A DNA stretch of 64,000 nt, taken from assembly GCA_937926105.1 (NCBI GenBank), contig CALANS010000050.1, positions 1 to 64,000 of the forward strand, read 5' to 3'. The DNA is from an uncultured Actinomycetes bacterium (lineage in GTDB: Bacteria; Actinomycetota; Actinomycetes; Mycobacteriales; Nakamurellaceae). The translations under genes were made by a program, and so were the position numbers. The notes beneath the pieces were generated by a model. It made no database searches. It was not told the DNA's origin and saw only the letters and a list, made by a program, of their open reading frames with translations. Shown one piece after another: positions 26,789 to 36,723 of this stretch. How positions within the stretch are numbered: position 1 is the stretch's first letter; every line of letters begins with the position of its first letter.

Positions 26789-29470
26789 CTACGCGTCGTC
26801 GGAGCTCAGGCGACGCAGTACCGCGTCAGGGACGTGGGGAGCGGGAGCGATCCGGACGCGGGCATCGACGGTGATCAGCGACGTCTCGCTGCAGATCACC
26901 GGGTTGAGGTCCAGTTCGGCGATCTCCGGTACGTCGTCCACCATCTGCGCGATCCGGGTCACCAGATCGGCTACCGCGTCTCTGGACACCACAGGGCGAC
27001 CGCGGAAGCCGTCAAGCAGTGTGGCTATCCGAAGCCCGTCGATCAGCTCCATCGCCGTGGCGTGGTCGAGCGGTGCGAGGGCGAAGCGGCGGTCGGTGAG
27101 CAGATCGGCAAGGACTCCGCCCGCACCAACCATCACGACCGGCCCGAATCGCGGATCCTGCAACGCGCCGACGATCAGTTCCGTACCGTTCGGCGCCATC
27201 GGCTGCACCAAGAGCCAAGAATCCGGCACCACCGACAGGACATCGGCCGCTGCGCGGCGCAGGGAGTCCTCGTCCGCGATGCCTACTCGGACCGCGTCCA
27301 GTTCGGTCTTGTGCAGCCCGCCACCGGCCGCCTTCACTACGACGGGGTAGCCCAGGTCGGCTGCGGCCCGGACCGCCGCATCGGCGTCATCGACGACCCG
27401 CTGCGGGCATGTGGTCACGCCGTAACAGTCCAGCAGTTCCTTGGTGGCTTCCGCGGACAGCCACTCCCCGCCCGCCGCAAGCGTTGCCGTCGCCAGTGCA
27501 CGGGCCGCCACGGGGTCCGTACCGGGGAGGCATTCCGGCGAGATCGGACGGCTTCGACGGATCTGCCCGTACCGGCATGCCACGCTGATCGCCCGCGCGG
27601 CCGGTTCCGGAAAGGCGAATACCGGGAGGCCGGCCCCGGGCCGGGAGGAGGTGACGGCGTCGTGACCGCCGACAAGCGTGGCAATCACGGGTTTGCTGGC
27701 GTCGGCGGCGATGTCGGCGATCCGGGTGAGGACCGCCTGCGGGTCGCCCACGGCGGTTTCGGTGAACACCGTCATGACGACGTCGACCTCGTCGGCGGCC
27801 AGCAGCACCTGCAGGGCGCGCCCCATACGATCGGCGTCGGCGGCCGCACCGAGATCGGCAGGGTTCGCCCAGGATGCGGCGTCCGGAACAGCCTCTCGCA
27901 GGCGGCACATGGTGACGTCGGTCAGCTGCACCACTTGGAGGCCCGCCCCCGCTGCCGCGTCGGCTGCCAGGATCTGCGGACCTCCGGAATTGCCCATGAT
28001 CGCGATGCGAGGACCGGCCGGCACCGGCTGGCTGGCCAGCAGACGGGCAGCGTCCAGTAGCTCGGGCATGGTGTCCACCCGGAGCACCCCCGCCTGTGTG
28101 AACATCGCGTCCACGACCACGTTCATGCTGGCCGCCGCGGCGGTGTGTGACCGTCCAGCTTGTTCACCGGCTGGGGTGCGGCCGCCCTTGATCGCGATGA
28201 TCGGTTTGGCCGCCGAGATCCGGCGAGCGATGCGCGCGAACTTTCGCGGGTTGCCGAAGGATTCCAGGTATAGCGCGATGACTTTCACGCGCGGGTCGTT
28301 CTCCCAGGCGAGCAGCAGGTCGTTGCCGCTGACGTCGGCCTTGTTCCCCACGGACACGAACTGGGCGACACCGAGTCCCGACCGGGCAGCCGCCTCCACC
28401 ACCGCGATGCCCAGGGCGCCGGACTGCGATGCCAGGCCGAGGGCCCCGTCTTGCATTTGAAGGCGCGCGAAGGTGGCATTCAGCCGGACCGTGGGATCGG
28501 TGTTCAGCACTCCCAGGCAGTTCGGGCCGATCAGACGCATCCCGAATTGGCGGGCGAGGGTGCGTATCTGCCGCTGCAAGTCCCGACCGGCCGTTCCGGT
28601 TTCGCCGAAGCCGGAGGTCAGCACCACGAGTCCGCGCACGCCCCGTCGCCCGCATCCTCGCACGACGTCGGGCACTCGCGGCGCGGGGACCGCAACGACA
28701 GCGAGGTCGACGGCGACCGGCAGCTGTTCCGGTGTGGTGACCGTTGGCATGCCGAGGATGGTCCCGCCGTGAGGATTGACCGCGTAGACCTGACCGGTGA
28801 AACCGCCTTCGATGATGTTGCGCAGCACCTGGTGGCCGACGCCGCCAGGTCGGTTGCTGGCACCGATCACAGCCACTGACCGCGGGCCTAGGACGGCGGT
28901 CAGGCTGGCGGCATCCGCCTGCGCTTCCCGGCGGTCGGACGCGGAGATCGCGTCCGGTCCCGCGTGCAGGTCGATGACCAGGCGCACGGTGCCGTACTCG
29001 TACGATCTCATTACCGGCAGTCCCAGGTCCCTCAGCAGCCGCATCATGTCGCCGTTTTCGGCCAGAACATCGGCGAGCAGGCGACGGTATCCGTATGCGC
29101 GTGCGACGTCCGCGAGGTGTTCGGCAAGCAGGGTTCCGATGCCGAGGTGCTGCTGCCCGTCGTCGATGAGGATCGCGATTTCCGCATCGTGTTCGTTCAC
29201 GCGCTCGAACTCGGCGACACCGACGAGTCGGCCACCTATTTCGGCCACTAATGAGAGTTGGTCGGCGTCGCCAGGTGCCGCCAGCATCTCGGCATGTCGA
29301 CGGACGCGCGCGCGGTCCAGGCCGAAAAACCGCAGGTACAGTGATCGGTCGGACGCACGCTCGTACAGGGCCATGAGCCCGTCGCGGTCGGCTCGGGTGG
29401 CGGCACGGATGTGGACCAGTGCTCCATCCGATCGCAGGGCGTCGACGTCCTTGGGCGGGGCGGTGGTCAT
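26789..29470 (-). CDS. GNAT acetyltransferase fused to ADP-forming acyl-CoA synthetase
   Basis: This 893-aa protein has a GNAT domain (residues about 17-165, with GHLGIGTLL-like DGQQHLGIGTLLAEHLAD as acetyl-CoA site). It is followed by a CoA-binding domain (SVAVIGASNRPGGVGHQVLRNI), succinyl-CoA-ligase-like domains with a possible phospho-His in GRSHTAAAAS, and a C-terminal ATP-grasp (YPVVVKAAGGGLHKTELDAVRVG). Relatives either make acetate plus ATP from acetyl-CoA or act as protein lysine acetyltransferases (Pat type), sometimes with a degenerate synthetase half. The substrate is not resolved. It is the first gene of the stress island and fits the acetate/ATP theme of xfp-ackA. Confidence 0.9.
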   Translation of the reverse strand: MTTAPPKDVDALRSDGALVHIRAATRADRDGLMALYERASDRSLYLRFFGLDRARVRRHAEMLAAPGDADQLSLVAEIGGRLVGVAEFERVNEHDAEIAILIDDGQQHLGIGTLLAEHLADVARAYGYRRLLADVLAENGDMMRLLRDLGLPVMRSYEYGTVRLVIDLHAGPDAISASDRREAQADAASLTAVLGPRSVAVIGASNRPGGVGHQVLRNIIEGGFTGQVYAVNPHGGTILGMPTVTTPEQLPVAVDLAVVAVPAPRVPDVVRGCGRRGVRGLVVLTSGFGETGTAGRDLQRQIRTLARQFGMRLIGPNCLGVLNTDPTVRLNATFARLQMQDGALGLASQSGALGIAVVEAAARSGLGVAQFVSVGNKADVSGNDLLLAWENDPRVKVIALYLESFGNPRKFARIARRISAAKPIIAIKGGRTPAGEQAGRSHTAAAASMNVVVDAMFTQAGVLRVDTMPELLDAARLLASQPVPAGPRIAIMGNSGGPQILAADAAAGAGLQVVQLTDVTMCRLREAVPDAASWANPADLGAAADADRMGRALQVLLAADEVDVVMTVFTETAVGDPQAVLTRIADIAADASKPVIATLVGGHDAVTSSRPGAGLPVFAFPEPAARAISVACRYGQIRRSRPISPECLPGTDPVAARALATATLAAGGEWLSAEATKELLDCYGVTTCPQRVVDDADAAVRAAADLGYPVVVKAAGGGLHKTELDAVRVGIADEDSLRRAAADVLSVVPDSWLLVQPMAPNGTELIVGALQDPRFGPVVMVGAGGVLADLLTDRRFALAPLDHATAMELIDGLRIATLLDGFRGRPVVSRDAVADLVTRIAQMVDDVPEIAELDLNPVICSETSLITVDARVRIAPAPHVPDAVLRRLSSDDA

Positions 29471-29652
29471 TGCTGGTGCCTTTCATGTCGGTGGTTGTTG
29501 CACGGCGTCAGATGGTGACGACCGTGTCGGGGCGCCCGGTTCAGCAGCGGAGGACAGTCCGACCGATTCAGCCCACCGCACGGCGGCGGCTCGCGGCAGA
29601 TTCCTTGGGCCTCGCGGCGCACGACATTGGGTCCATATCGTGGTGCGTCGCG

Positions 29653-29973
29653 TCATGGGGCCGTCGTCGGAGTTGATCGGGACCACCGCGACCGGGCAGG
29701 TGGCGTGGTGGCGTCGCGTTCTCGCTCGCAGGACAGTCGGTATACCGCCAGGCGACAGGCCATTTCTGGGAGCGCTTCGAATGCCACAGAACCATGGAGA
29801 TCCTGTAACGCGGCCTTCACTTCAGCTTTCACATCGCTCCGCCTGACCGGCACCGCGAGACTGCTGGCCAGTTCGGCGGTCAGGGACGCCGCCAACGTCG
29901 AGAGCCGGCGTTGGAGCGTCGTTTCGGTCTGCGCGCGGGCCGGCGCGCTACGAGCGGGTGAGGTCATGGTCAT
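29653..29973 (-). CDS. Small three-helix-bundle protein
   Basis: This 106-aa hydrophilic protein has three predicted helices, TTLQRRLSTLAASLTAELAS, RRSDVKAEVKAALQDL and ALPEMACRLAVYRLSCE. They resemble the small dimerisation-domain proteins found near actinobacterial stress genes. No catalytic residues are seen and the role is unknown. Two ATGs six bases apart can start it. A weak copy of the island's inverted repeat lies about 77 bases upstream (30050-30063). Confidence 0.55.
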   Translation of the reverse strand: MTMTSPARSAPARAQTETTLQRRLSTLAASLTAELASSLAVPVRRSDVKAEVKAALQDLHGSVAFEALPEMACRLAVYRLSCERERDATTPPARSRWSRSTPTTAP

Positions 29974-30049
29974 CGGAATCTGGTCTCGCTCCGGTGGTTA
30001 CTTCAACGAGCACGATGTCGACGATGCGCCGTTCCACGGGCCGCGACCA

Positions 30050-30063
30050 GTGTCATTGGTCCC
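30050..30063 (-). promoter_or_regulatory. Weak DosR-like inverted repeat
   Basis: On the minus strand the site reads GGGACCAATGACAC, two mismatches from GGGAC-N4-GTCCC, preceded by ATC like other copies (GTCCCGAT on the plus strand). It lies 77-90 bases upstream of the small helical protein starting at 29973. The call is tentative on its own. Confidence 0.3.
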
Positions 30064-30120
30064 GATCTCGCGAGTGTCGGGAAATCGCTCACCGGTAGAT
30101 GCGGTATTGATGCCGTGGGG

Positions 30121-32820
30121 TCATGTCTTGTGGTCCCGCGCCCCATCCGGTGGTGTTGTGCCGCGGACAGGGCGGGCGTGGCCGCGGGAGGGGCTGAACA
30201 CCGCCGCCCGTCGCCGCTGGTGCCGGTACGGCCTTGTCGGCGCAACGGGCGCCAACGGCGAGCCGACTCGATAGAACACCCGCTTGCCGAACTCGATCAA
30301 CACCAGATACACCGCGACCATCACCGCCAGCACCGCGTAAAACTCCAGCGGCAGCACGCGGAAGCCGAGCACCGGGCCGAGCGGGGTGATCGGCAGGATC
30401 GCCCCAACCAGGACAACGCCGATGGCCGCGAGCGCCAGCGGCAGGCTGGGCCGGCTGCGGAAGAACGGCACCCGACGGGTGCGGATCGCGAAGATGACCA
30501 GGGTCTGGGTGGCGAGCGACTCCACGAACCAGCCGGACCGGAACTCCACCGGGCCGGCATGCAGCAGCCAGAGCATGACCCCGAAGGTGACGAAGTCGAA
30601 CACCGAACTGATCGGGCCGAACAGCAGCATGAACCGGCGGATCAGGGCAATGTCCCAGTGCGACGGCCGGCGCAACTGGTCGGCGTCCACCTCGTCGGTG
30701 GGGATCGCCAGTTGGCTCGTGTCATACAGCAGGTTGTTCAACAGAATCTGTGACGGCAACATCGGCAGGAACGCCAGGAACATCGAAGCGCCGGCGGCGC
30801 TGAACATGTTGCCGAAGTTGCTGGACGTGCCCATGAGCACGTACTTGATCGTGTTGGCGAAGATCTGCCTGCCCTCGACGACGCCGTCGGCGAGCACATT
30901 CAGGTCCTTTTCCAGCAGGATCACGTCGGCGGCGTCCTTGGCGACGTCGGTCGCGGTGTCGACCGAGATTCCGATGTCGGCCGCGTGCAGCGCGAGCGCG
31001 TCGTTGACGCCGTCCCCGAGGAAGGCCGCATCGCCGCCGGAGGCGTGTTGCAGCCGCACGATGCGGGCCTTCTGTTCGGGGCTGACCCGTGCGAAGACGG
31101 TGGTGCCGGCAATCGCCGCGGTGAGCTCGGCATCGGTCATCCGGTCGAGATCGGCGCCAGTCAGCGAGTCGGGGGACTCCAGGCCCAGTTCGCGGCAGAC
31201 TTGCGCGGCGACGGTGGGGTTGTCACCGGTGACGACCTTGACGGCGATGCCCAGCTCACGCAGTCGGGTCAGCGCCGCAGCAGCCTCGGGTTTGGGAGGG
31301 TCCAGGAACACCAGTAGGCCGATCAATTCCAGGTTCTGTTCGTCCGCCGGCGTCGGCTGCCGGAGGCCATCGGCGGCACGCGCAGCCACCGCGATCACTC
31401 GGTTGCCTGCGGCATATTCGGCTGCGAGGGCCCGCTGCGTCTGGGCCGGGATGTCGCGGCAGCGGTGCAGCACGGCCTCCGGGGCGCCCTTGGTGACCAG
31501 CGTGCGCACGCCGGATTCCAGTTGCACCACCGTGGAGGCGAGCCGGCGTCCGTGGTCGAACGGGAGCGTGCCGATCGTGACGGTGCGCTCTAGCTGGCGG
31601 CGCTGCTCGGCGGCGACCGGGGACGCCCACAGCGCCGCGTCGAGCGCGTTGGCGCCGACGGCCGCACCGCCCTCCCCGGTCATCTCGCAGGCCATCAGCC
31701 CGAACGTGATCACGTCGGCCGCTCGTCGTCCGGGAGCCGGCACACCGCGCATGAACCGCACGTGGCCGTCCGTGAGCGTTCCGGTCTTGTCGGTGAACAG
31801 CGTGCCGATGTCGCCCAGGTCCTCGATGCAGACCAGCCGCTTGACCAGGACCTTGTTTCGGCTCATCCGGCGCGACCCGGCGGCCAGGCTGGTCGACACC
31901 ACGGCCGGCAGGAGCTGCGGTGTGATGCCGACAGCGATCGCCAGCGAGAACAACAGCGCGTCGATCACCGGCCGGTGCAGCACGACGTTGACGGCGAAGA
32001 TTCCGGTCGTGAGCGTCCCTGCCACGTAGACCAGCAGCATCGAGAACCGCCGAAGCCCGACCTGGAATTCGGTATCCAGATGGTGCGTGCCCAGCCCGGC
32101 CGCGATGCGCCCGAACTGAGTGCGCGCGCCGGTGGCTATCACGATGCCGCGACCGGCCCCGCCGTGCACGACCGTGCCCATCAGCGCGCAGCACGACAGT
32201 TCGGCGATGGTGGCGCCGTCCCCGACCGGCGCGTTGGACTTGGCGGCCGGAATGGGCTCGCCGGTGAGCACGGACTCGTCGCATTCCAACCGGTTGACCG
32301 TCAGCAGCCGAAGATCGGCCGGCACGATGTCGCCGAGGCGTAGCTCGACGACATCGCCGGGGACCAGTGCACGAACATCGACCTGGACCGGCGCACCGTC
32401 GCGGATCGTGAGGGTCCGGTGCTGGATCTGCGAATGCAGCGCGTCGGCCGCGCGTTCCGCGCGGTACTCGTTGCCAAACCCCAAGCCCACGGACATCGCC
32501 ACAATGACCGCGATGATGATCGCGTCCGATCGTTCCCCGACGAGGTACGAAACGACAGCAGCCGCAACGAGCAAGATCAGCAAGGGCGAACGCACCTGCC
32601 GCACTAACACGGCTAGCGGCCCCAACCGGTGCGAGGACAGCACGTTGTATCCGAATCGTGCCTGACGATCGGTGACCTGTTGACTGTTCAGCCCGCCCAG
32701 AGCGCTGCCGAGCCGTGCCAGCACCGCGTCGCTGGGCAGCCGCCCAGCGACACCAATGTCGCCCACGATGCCGTCGTACTCACGGTCACTCGCCGGCGGC
32801 GAAATCGCCGGTGCTCGCAC
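30121..32820 (-). CDS. Magnesium-translocating P-type ATPase (MgtA/MgtB-like)
   Basis: This is a P3-type ATPase importing Mg2+ at the cytoplasmic membrane. It has 899 aa. An N-terminal cation-ATPase domain leads to TM1-2, the actuator TGEPIPAAKSN, the phosphorylation motif DKTGTLT in CIEDLGDIGTLFTDKTGTLTDG, the hinge GDGVNDALAL and six C-terminal helices. SQILLNNLLYDTSQLAIPTDEVD is the MgtA-type TM signature. The tail has 40 extra basic residues. The GTG at 32820 faces xfp across a shared upstream region with a perfect inverted repeat. Confidence 0.88.
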   Translation of the reverse strand: MRAPAISPPASDREYDGIVGDIGVAGRLPSDAVLARLGSALGGLNSQQVTDRQARFGYNVLSSHRLGPLAVLVRQVRSPLLILLVAAAVVSYLVGERSDAIIIAVIVAMSVGLGFGNEYRAERAADALHSQIQHRTLTIRDGAPVQVDVRALVPGDVVELRLGDIVPADLRLLTVNRLECDESVLTGEPIPAAKSNAPVGDGATIAELSCCALMGTVVHGGAGRGIVIATGARTQFGRIAAGLGTHHLDTEFQVGLRRFSMLLVYVAGTLTTGIFAVNVVLHRPVIDALLFSLAIAVGITPQLLPAVVSTSLAAGSRRMSRNKVLVKRLVCIEDLGDIGTLFTDKTGTLTDGHVRFMRGVPAPGRRAADVITFGLMACEMTGEGGAAVGANALDAALWASPVAAEQRRQLERTVTIGTLPFDHGRRLASTVVQLESGVRTLVTKGAPEAVLHRCRDIPAQTQRALAAEYAAGNRVIAVAARAADGLRQPTPADEQNLELIGLLVFLDPPKPEAAAALTRLRELGIAVKVVTGDNPTVAAQVCRELGLESPDSLTGADLDRMTDAELTAAIAGTTVFARVSPEQKARIVRLQHASGGDAAFLGDGVNDALALHAADIGISVDTATDVAKDAADVILLEKDLNVLADGVVEGRQIFANTIKYVLMGTSSNFGNMFSAAGASMFLAFLPMLPSQILLNNLLYDTSQLAIPTDEVDADQLRRPSHWDIALIRRFMLLFGPISSVFDFVTFGVMLWLLHAGPVEFRSGWFVESLATQTLVIFAIRTRRVPFFRSRPSLPLALAAIGVVLVGAILPITPLGPVLGFRVLPLEFYAVLAVMVAVYLVLIEFGKRVFYRVGSPLAPVAPTRPYRHQRRRAAVFSPSRGHARPVRGTTPPDGARDHKT

Positions 32821-32878
32821 GATGCCAGCGTGCGCGGGGCTCGGTAACCGACCGATAGGCCGTTGGTCACCGATCCCG

Positions 32879-32892
32879 GGGACGAACGTCCC
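32879..32892. promoter_or_regulatory. Perfect DosR-like box upstream of xfp
   Basis: GGGACGAACGTCCC is a perfect GGGAC-N4-GTCCC inverted repeat, flanked by CCGATC on the left and GATCGG on the right. It ends 53 bases before the phosphoketolase GTG and lies 59 bases upstream of the divergent mgtA-like start. The core matches the mycobacterial DosR consensus GGGACTWWAGTCCC; use by a DosR homologue is inferred. Confidence 0.65.
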
Positions 32893-32945
32893 GATCGGTC
32901 CCGCGCCTCTTGCGCCGGGTCCACCGCTGCAGGAAGGTCGATGGG

Positions 32946-35288
32946 GTGAACAACACCGATCTCCATCTCCTGGATGAGTACTGGCGGGCCGCCAACTATG
33001 TGTCGGTCGGGCAGATATACCTGATGGACAACCCGCTGCTGCGCGAGCCGTTGCTGCCCGAGCACATCAAGCCGCGGCTGCTCGGGCACTGGGGCACCAC
33101 ACCTGGGCTGAACTTCGTCTACGCCCACCTGAACCGGGCTATCCGGGCACGCGACCTCGACATGATTTACGTGTTCGGGCCGGGGCACGGTGGTCCGGCG
33201 GCGGTGGCGAACGCCTACCTGGAGGGCACCTACAGCGAGGTCTATCCGCACATCGGCCGGGACGCCGAGGGCATGCGGCGGCTGTTTCGGCAGTTCTCCT
33301 TCCCCGGCGGCATCCCCAGCCACGTCGCGCCGGAGACCCCCGGGTCGATCCACGAGGGCGGCGAACTCGGGTACGCCTTGCTGCACGCCTACGGCGCCGC
33401 GCTGGATAACCCCGATCTGGTGGTGGCGTGTGTGGTCGGTGACGGTGAGGCCGAGACCGGTCCGCTCGCGGCCAGCTGGCACGCCAACAAGTTCCTCGAC
33501 CCGTCCAGCGACGGTGCAGTGCTGCCGATCCTGCACCTGAACGGCTGGAAGATCGCCAACCCCACACTATTGGCCCGGATACCTCGCGCGGAGCTGCTGG
33601 ACCTGTTGCGCGGCTACGGGCATCGGCCGATCGTCGTGGAGGGTGACGACCCGGCCGTCATGCACGAGCAGATGTCCGCCGCACTGGATGACGCACTGGA
33701 CGATATCGGCCGAATCCGGCAGGCGGCCCGATCCGGCAACCTGCACGAGCGCCCCACCTGGCCGGCGATCGTGCTGGTCACCCCCAAGGGCTGGACCGGC
33801 CCGGCCACCGTGGACGGGCTGCCGGTGGCGGGAACCTGGCGATCCCACCAGGTGCCGCTCGCGGAGGTCCGCACGAACCCCGCCCATCTGCGACAACTGC
33901 AGGACTGGCTGCATAGCTACCACCCCGAGGAACTGTTCACGACGGACGGGTCCCTGCGCCCCGATCTCGCCGCCCTCGCCCCGGCGGGCGATCGGCGGAT
34001 GAGCGCCAACCCGCACGCCAACGGTGGCCTGCTGTTGCGCGATCTGGAACTGCCGGGCTTCCGCGACTACGCGGTGCCTGTCCCCCACCCCGCCGCTGGA
34101 TTCGCCGAGGCGACCCGAGTGCTCGGCGGCTGGCTGCGCGACGTGGTGCGCGCCAACCCCGACACGTTCCGGCTGCTGGCGCCCGACGAACTCGTCTCCA
34201 ACCGGCTCTCCGCCGTATTGGAGGCGACGGACCGGGTCTGGCAGAGCGAGATCCGCGACGGCGACGATCACCTCGCCCCGACCGGCCGGGTCATAGAGGT
34301 GCTGTCCGAGCACCTGTGCCAAGGACTGCTGGAGGGCTACCTGCTCACCGGCCGGCACGGCCTGTTCACCTGCTACGAGGCGTTCATCCACATCGTCGAC
34401 TCGATGGTCAATCAGCACGCGAAGTGGCTCAAGACCACCAAGCAGATCCCGTGGCGCCGCCCCATTGGATCGCTGACCTACCTGCTCAGCTCGCACGTGT
34501 GGCGCCAGGACCACAACGGCTTCTCCCACCAGGATCCTGGCTTCATCGACCACATGGTCAACAAGAAGGCCCAGGTCGTCCGGGTCTACCTGCCGCCGGA
34601 TGCCAATACCCTGCTGTCGGTGGCCGATCACTGCCTGCGCAGCCGCGACTACATCAACGTGATCGTCGCCGGCAAGCAGCCCTCCCTGACCTACCTGGAC
34701 ATGGACACGGCCGTCGCACACTGCACCCGCGGGCTGGGCATCTGGGAATGGGCCAGCAATCATCCCGAACGCCACCCCGACGTGGTGCTCGGCTGCGCCG
34801 GCGACATCCCCACCCTGGAGACCCTGGCCGCCGCCGACCTGCTGCGGCAGCACTTCCCCGACCTGGCCGTCCGCGTTGTCAATGTCGTTGACCTGATGCG
34901 CCTGGAACCGGACACCGAGCACCCGCACGGCCTGTCCGACAGGGACTTCGACGCGCTGTTCACCACCGACCGGCCGGTCATCTTCGCCTACCACGGCTAC
35001 CCGACGCTCATCCACCGGCTCACCTACCGCCGCACCGGCCACGCCAACATCCACGTGCGCGGCTACAAGGAGGAGGGCACCACCACGACACCGTTCGACA
35101 TGGTGATGCTCAACGACCTGGACAGGTTCCACCTGGTGATGGACGTCATCGACCGCGTGCCGTCCCTCGGCACGGACGCCGCGGTGATCCGCCAGCAGAT
35201 GGCCGACGCCCGGCTGGCCGCCCGCGCGTACACCCGCGAGCACGGCGTGGACGATCCCACGATCAGCGACTGGACTTGGCAGCACTGA
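32946..35288 (+). CDS. xfp: Xylulose-5-phosphate/fructose-6-phosphate phosphoketolase
   Basis: The thiamine-diphosphate enzyme splits xylulose-5-P (and often fructose-6-P) with phosphate into acetyl phosphate plus glyceraldehyde-3-P or erythrose-4-P. It has 780 aa, near the family length of about 790. Key segments are [60 protein letters not shown] (ThDP site) and [15 protein letters not shown]. The GTG at 32946 has GGAAGG upstream and is favoured over a GTG 12 codons earlier. Acetate kinase follows immediately, so acetyl phosphate can yield ATP. Confidence 0.96.
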   Translation: MNNTDLHLLDEYWRAANYVSVGQIYLMDNPLLREPLLPEHIKPRLLGHWGTTPGLNFVYAHLNRAIRARDLDMIYVFGPGHGGPAAVANAYLEGTYSEVYPHIGRDAEGMRRLFRQFSFPGGIPSHVAPETPGSIHEGGELGYALLHAYGAALDNPDLVVACVVGDGEAETGPLAASWHANKFLDPSSDGAVLPILHLNGWKIANPTLLARIPRAELLDLLRGYGHRPIVVEGDDPAVMHEQMSAALDDALDDIGRIRQAARSGNLHERPTWPAIVLVTPKGWTGPATVDGLPVAGTWRSHQVPLAEVRTNPAHLRQLQDWLHSYHPEELFTTDGSLRPDLAALAPAGDRRMSANPHANGGLLLRDLELPGFRDYAVPVPHPAAGFAEATRVLGGWLRDVVRANPDTFRLLAPDELVSNRLSAVLEATDRVWQSEIRDGDDHLAPTGRVIEVLSEHLCQGLLEGYLLTGRHGLFTCYEAFIHIVDSMVNQHAKWLKTTKQIPWRRPIGSLTYLLSSHVWRQDHNGFSHQDPGFIDHMVNKKAQVVRVYLPPDANTLLSVADHCLRSRDYINVIVAGKQPSLTYLDMDTAVAHCTRGLGIWEWASNHPERHPDVVLGCAGDIPTLETLAAADLLRQHFPDLAVRVVNVVDLMRLEPDTEHPHGLSDRDFDALFTTDRPVIFAYHGYPTLIHRLTYRRTGHANIHVRGYKEEGTTTTPFDMVMLNDLDRFHLVMDVIDRVPSLGTDAAVIRQQMADARLAARAYTREHGVDDPTISDWTWQH

Positions 35289-35290
35289 CC

Positions 35291-36382
35291 GTGGCCGTCC
35301 TGGTGGTCAACGCCGGCTCCAGCAGCCTGAAGTTACGGCTGCTCGACGACCGCGACAACACCCTCGGAGCTGAGGATCTGCCCGACGTCGATCACCTCCA
35401 GCATGAAACGCTGCCGGAGGCCGTCGAGCGCCTCGCCCGAGCGGACGCGATCACCGCCGTCGGGCATCGAATCGTGCACGGCGGGGCGGAGTTCACGCGG
35501 GCCACAGTGCTCGACGACGCGGTGACGGCTCGCCTGCGTGATCTGATTGATCTGGCCCCGCTGCACCAGCCGAAATCCCTGGCCGCGCTCGATGCCGTCA
35601 CCGCCGTGCTACCAGGAGTCCCGGCCGTTGCATGCTTCGACACCGCATTCCATGCCACGATCCCACCGGCCGCTAGAACCTATGCGGTGCCTCGCGAATG
35701 GCAGCGGCGCTACGGCATCCGCAAGTATGGCTTCCACGGACTGTCCCACGCCTACTGCGCCGGCCGGGTCGCGGATCTGCTGGGGCGCAGTCGATGTCGT
35801 CTCGTCAGCTGCCATCTCGGCGCTGGCGCGTCGCTGGCCGCGGTAGTGGACGGCCGGTGCATGGATACCACCATGGGCTTCACGCCGCTGGATGGCCTGA
35901 TCATGGCCACCCGGTCGGGTTCGGTCGATCCCGGGCTGGTGCTTTGGCTCACCGAGCACGAGAATATGAGCCCGCACGAGATCGCCGATGCCCTCGAACA
36001 CCGCTCCGGTCTGCTGGCTCTGGCCGGCACCGCGGACATGCGGGAAGTACAGGCTCGAACAGATTCCGGGGACGCCGATGCGCGGCTCGCGTTGGCCACC
36101 TATGTGCATCGGTTGGTGACGGCGGTCGGTGCCATGGCCGCCGCGGCCGGCGGCCTGGATGTCCTGGCCTTCACCGGCGGGGTCGGCGAGAACTCCGTCA
36201 CCGTCCGAAGCATGGCCGCCGACCGCCTGGCCCACCTCGGAATCGTCGTCGACCCGGCAGCCAACGACGCGGCCGTACCCGACACCGATGTCAGTGCCGT
36301 AGCCGCGGGGGCCCGCACCCTGGTGATCGCCGCGCGGGAGGACGTGATCATAGCCCGCGAGGCGCGCCGCGCCCTGTCCTGA
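35291..36382 (+). CDS. ackA: Acetate kinase
   Basis: The enzyme converts acetyl phosphate plus ADP to acetate plus ATP. It has 363 aa. Motifs are VLVVNAGSSSLKLRLL at the N-terminus, CFDTAFHATIP with the catalytic Asp, KYGFHGLSHAYCAGR, SCHLGAGASLAAV, and FTGGVGENSVTVR. The GTG at 35291, two bases after the xfp stop, matches the usual N-terminus; a TTG at 35276 would overlap xfp. The two form a substrate-level phosphorylation module under the box at 32879. Confidence 0.95.
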   Translation: MAVLVVNAGSSSLKLRLLDDRDNTLGAEDLPDVDHLQHETLPEAVERLARADAITAVGHRIVHGGAEFTRATVLDDAVTARLRDLIDLAPLHQPKSLAALDAVTAVLPGVPAVACFDTAFHATIPPAARTYAVPREWQRRYGIRKYGFHGLSHAYCAGRVADLLGRSRCRLVSCHLGAGASLAAVVDGRCMDTTMGFTPLDGLIMATRSGSVDPGLVLWLTEHENMSPHEIADALEHRSGLLALAGTADMREVQARTDSGDADARLALATYVHRLVTAVGAMAAAAGGLDVLAFTGGVGENSVTVRSMAADRLAHLGIVVDPAANDAAVPDTDVSAVAAGARTLVIAAREDVIIAREARRALS

Positions 36383-36425
36383 CCGGTGCCGTTGAGCGTG
36401 GACCCTGTCGTTGCGGTCAACGCCA

Positions 36426-36686
36426 TCAACCAGTGCTGCGATCCTCGGATGCGTGCCGCACAAGGCGTTTGCTCGCCAGCCGATCCGCCTCGGCCAGCTC
36501 GGTGGCGCTGACAACGCTGGCATCAGCGCCGGGAAAGACCAGCGTTGACCGTCCGGTATCGACCCAGTGGACCACGAATGGCGGCTCCCCGGAAGGGGAG
36601 CCCACCGAGACGATCTCGCCTCGGCGTCCGCTGACGTGGTCGGTCTTGGCGGCGACGATGAGCCAGTCGCCCGGCTTGGCCTTCAT
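36426..36686 (-). CDS. DUF1918 small protein
   Basis: This 86-aa protein shows the DUF1918 pattern MKAKPGDWLIVAA..., GRRGEIVSVGSPSGEPPFVVHWVDTGRSTLVFPGADA, an SH3-like small beta barrel found singly in actinobacteria, often near stress genes. A good ribosome site (AAAGGA) precedes the ATG. The function is unknown. It converges with ackA. Confidence 0.88.
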   Translation of the reverse strand: MKAKPGDWLIVAAKTDHVSGRRGEIVSVGSPSGEPPFVVHWVDTGRSTLVFPGADASVVSATELAEADRLASKRLVRHASEDRSTG

Positions 36687-36723
36687 AGCAGAGTCCTTTC
36701 ACCTCGGACAGCGTTTGACCTAC

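Noticed and set aside
29608..29621. GGGCCTCGCGGCGC upstream of the GNAT-synthetase gene as a box
   Set aside because: Three mismatches to the repeat core; such sequences are expected by chance in this GC content.
33567..35285. 572-aa minus-strand frame opposite phosphoketolase
   Set aside because: It is the mirror of xfp codons, with Val/Gly/His-rich composition and no start signal.
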